Assembly (NCBI GenBank): GCA_902766525.1
Contig: CACXDX010000132.1
Coordinates: forward strand, 1-31,447
DNA length: 31,447 nucleotides
Direction: 5' to 3'
Origin: an uncultured Bacillota bacterium
Lineage (GTDB): Bacteria; Bacillota; Dehalobacteriia; UBA7702
Shown here: positions 30,587-31,447 of the stretch, one piece after another
Numbering within the stretch: the first letter of the stretch is position 1
Layout of the letters: each line of letters begins with the position of its first letter
Made by a program: the position numbers and the translations under genes
The notes under the pieces: generated by a model
Told to the model about the DNA's origin: nothing
Database searches by the model: none
Seen by the model: the letters and a program-made list of their open reading frames with translations, nothing else

Positions 30587-31447
30587 TCAGGTCCTTAAAA
30601 ACATTCTTCGAATTTCATTGATCGAAAACTTGATCGAGATCGGTCTGCCGTGAGGACAGGTAAAACCGTCTTCAGCCCGATCGAGTTCTTTAAATAAATA
30701 TAAAATGTCGGCATTGGTCAGATGCTGATTGGCCTTTACCGCCTTTTTACAGGCTTTAGACATGATTTTTCGTTCTAAAACCGTATCGATGGAGAGTTCC
30801 TTTTCCGAATCCAGCCAGCCGTCGGCGAATTCCTTTAAGAATGTGACTTCGTCGATATCTTTGATCCATACCGGTGCTTCTCTGAGAATAAAAACATTTT
30901 CTCCGAATTCCTCTAAAACAAATCCCATTTGGTTCAAGACGAGAATATTTTCGATGACCCAATGAAACTGTTTATGATTGAGATCAATCTCCAAAGGAAT
31001 CAGTAACGGTTCTCTGATGGGATCTTTTTCGGAAATGCTTTTTTGATCTTATTAAACAGCAAGCGCTCATGCGCTGCGTGTTGATCAATGAGATAGAGCG
31101 CGCTGTCATTACAGGCAGCGATGAAGGAACCGGCCACCTGTCCCAAGATACGCAAAGAAGAATAAAAACCTTCACCGAAATCAAGGCTTTGGTCTTCCGC
31201 TTTTACCTTGAACGGAAAATCGTTTTTTTCCGCTTCAATATTATTTTTGAAAACAGAGTCTGTGTTTGCGGCTTCGGGGGAATCCGCGGCAAACAACTGC
31301 CGCACCGATTGAATGGTCGTTTGATCCTTTAACTGAAATTTTTCTTTTGCACCTTTCGGCTTTAATTCATTTTGTTGTAACGGTGATGCTTTTCCCCGCA
31401 TTACCCCGCGCAATTCGGCACGAAGCAGATCGGGATCATCGGCAAAT
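30587..31447 (-). pseudogene. mutL: DNA mismatch repair protein MutL, C-terminal part, frameshifted
   Basis: The 5' part of the gene lies beyond the window. The upstream frame (31447-31000) covers the linker and the start of the dimerisation/endonuclease domain: DQHAAHERLLFNKIKKAFPKK, then stop TGA at 31000. The second frame (31037-30587) contains KDPIREPLLIPLEID and the ACKKAVKANQHL, FTCPHGRP and FLR motifs of MutL endonucleases. Restoring one A in the A5 run at 31025-31029 (minus-strand CCGAAAAAGATC) joins them as PKKDPIREPLL, a natural MutL sequence. The frame break may be a true mutation, a sequencing error or -1 ribosomal slippage at AAA AAG. The second Glu of DQHA(x)2E(x)4E is Asn. It is followed directly by miaA. 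Confidence 0.88.
31025..31029 (-). other. Frameshift site in mutL (A5 homopolymer on the coding strand)
   Basis: The five T's here read as AAAAA in the mutL coding strand, inside CCG AAA AAG ATC. One extra A, or a -1 shift while decoding AAA AAG, switches from the frame that ends at 31000 to the frame that ends at 30587. Codons before and after the run are both clearly MutL. Confidence 0.8.

Overview
The window looks like part of the chromosome of a spore-forming, Gram-positive anaerobe of the Clostridia type. Three sporulation genes (spoIVA, a tiny spoVM and a spoVB-like flippase) support spore formation. The 3' end of an acsE-like methyltransferase gene at the left edge and an adjacent DUF3786 gene point to Wood-Ljungdahl (C1/corrinoid) metabolism. 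GC content looks to be in the mid-40s by eye. I cannot name a genus.

Layout. 1-310: end of acsE and its terminator. 341-500: a minus-strand tRNA-Arg(CCG) with its own promoter and terminator. 524-7103: a tight plus-strand run of DUF3786, ahcY (S-adenosylhomocysteine hydrolase), fumarase alpha and beta, a PDZ/radical-SAM/DUF512 protein, der and plsY, closed by a terminator. 7205-11718: spoIVA, dinG (exonuclease plus Fe-S helicase) and a 21-codon gene that I identify as spoVM. spoIVA and spoVM are preceded by matching sigma-E-like promoters. 11727-12086: a small membrane protein on the minus strand. 12203-14308: folE, a 59-aa YpmA/DUF4264 protein, lepB-like signal peptidase and surE, converging on the spoVB-like gene with a 50-bp overlap. 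15938-18797: an EF-G-2-type GTPase and a ZIP metal transporter. 18936-27612: an apparent operon of amidohydrolase, pyruvate carboxylase, DUF1015 protein and succinate dehydrogenase sdhCAB. 27650-28045: an A-tract-rich stretch with no gene I can support. 28089-31447, minus strand: mutL (partial, with an apparent frameshift), miaA, hfq and a methionine gamma-lyase/YnbB-family protein.

Metabolically, pyruvate carboxylase, fumarase and a Bacillus-type two-haem succinate dehydrogenase give most of a C4-dicarboxylate branch linking pyruvate/oxaloacetate and succinate/fumarate. Malate dehydrogenase is not in the window. With acsE this suggests an organism combining the Wood-Ljungdahl pathway with a partial TCA or methylmalonyl-type route, but the direction of flux cannot be read from the DNA.

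The best leads are the spoVM gene, too short for ordinary gene callers, with its promoter twin at spoIVA; the mutL frameshift in an A5 run; the fusion of an apparently intact exonuclease and Fe-S helicase in DinG; the DUF1015 gene inside the pyc-sdh operon; and the DUF3786-ahcY pairing next to acsE. I found no CRISPR array, phage, insertion sequence or clearly new multi-gene system.
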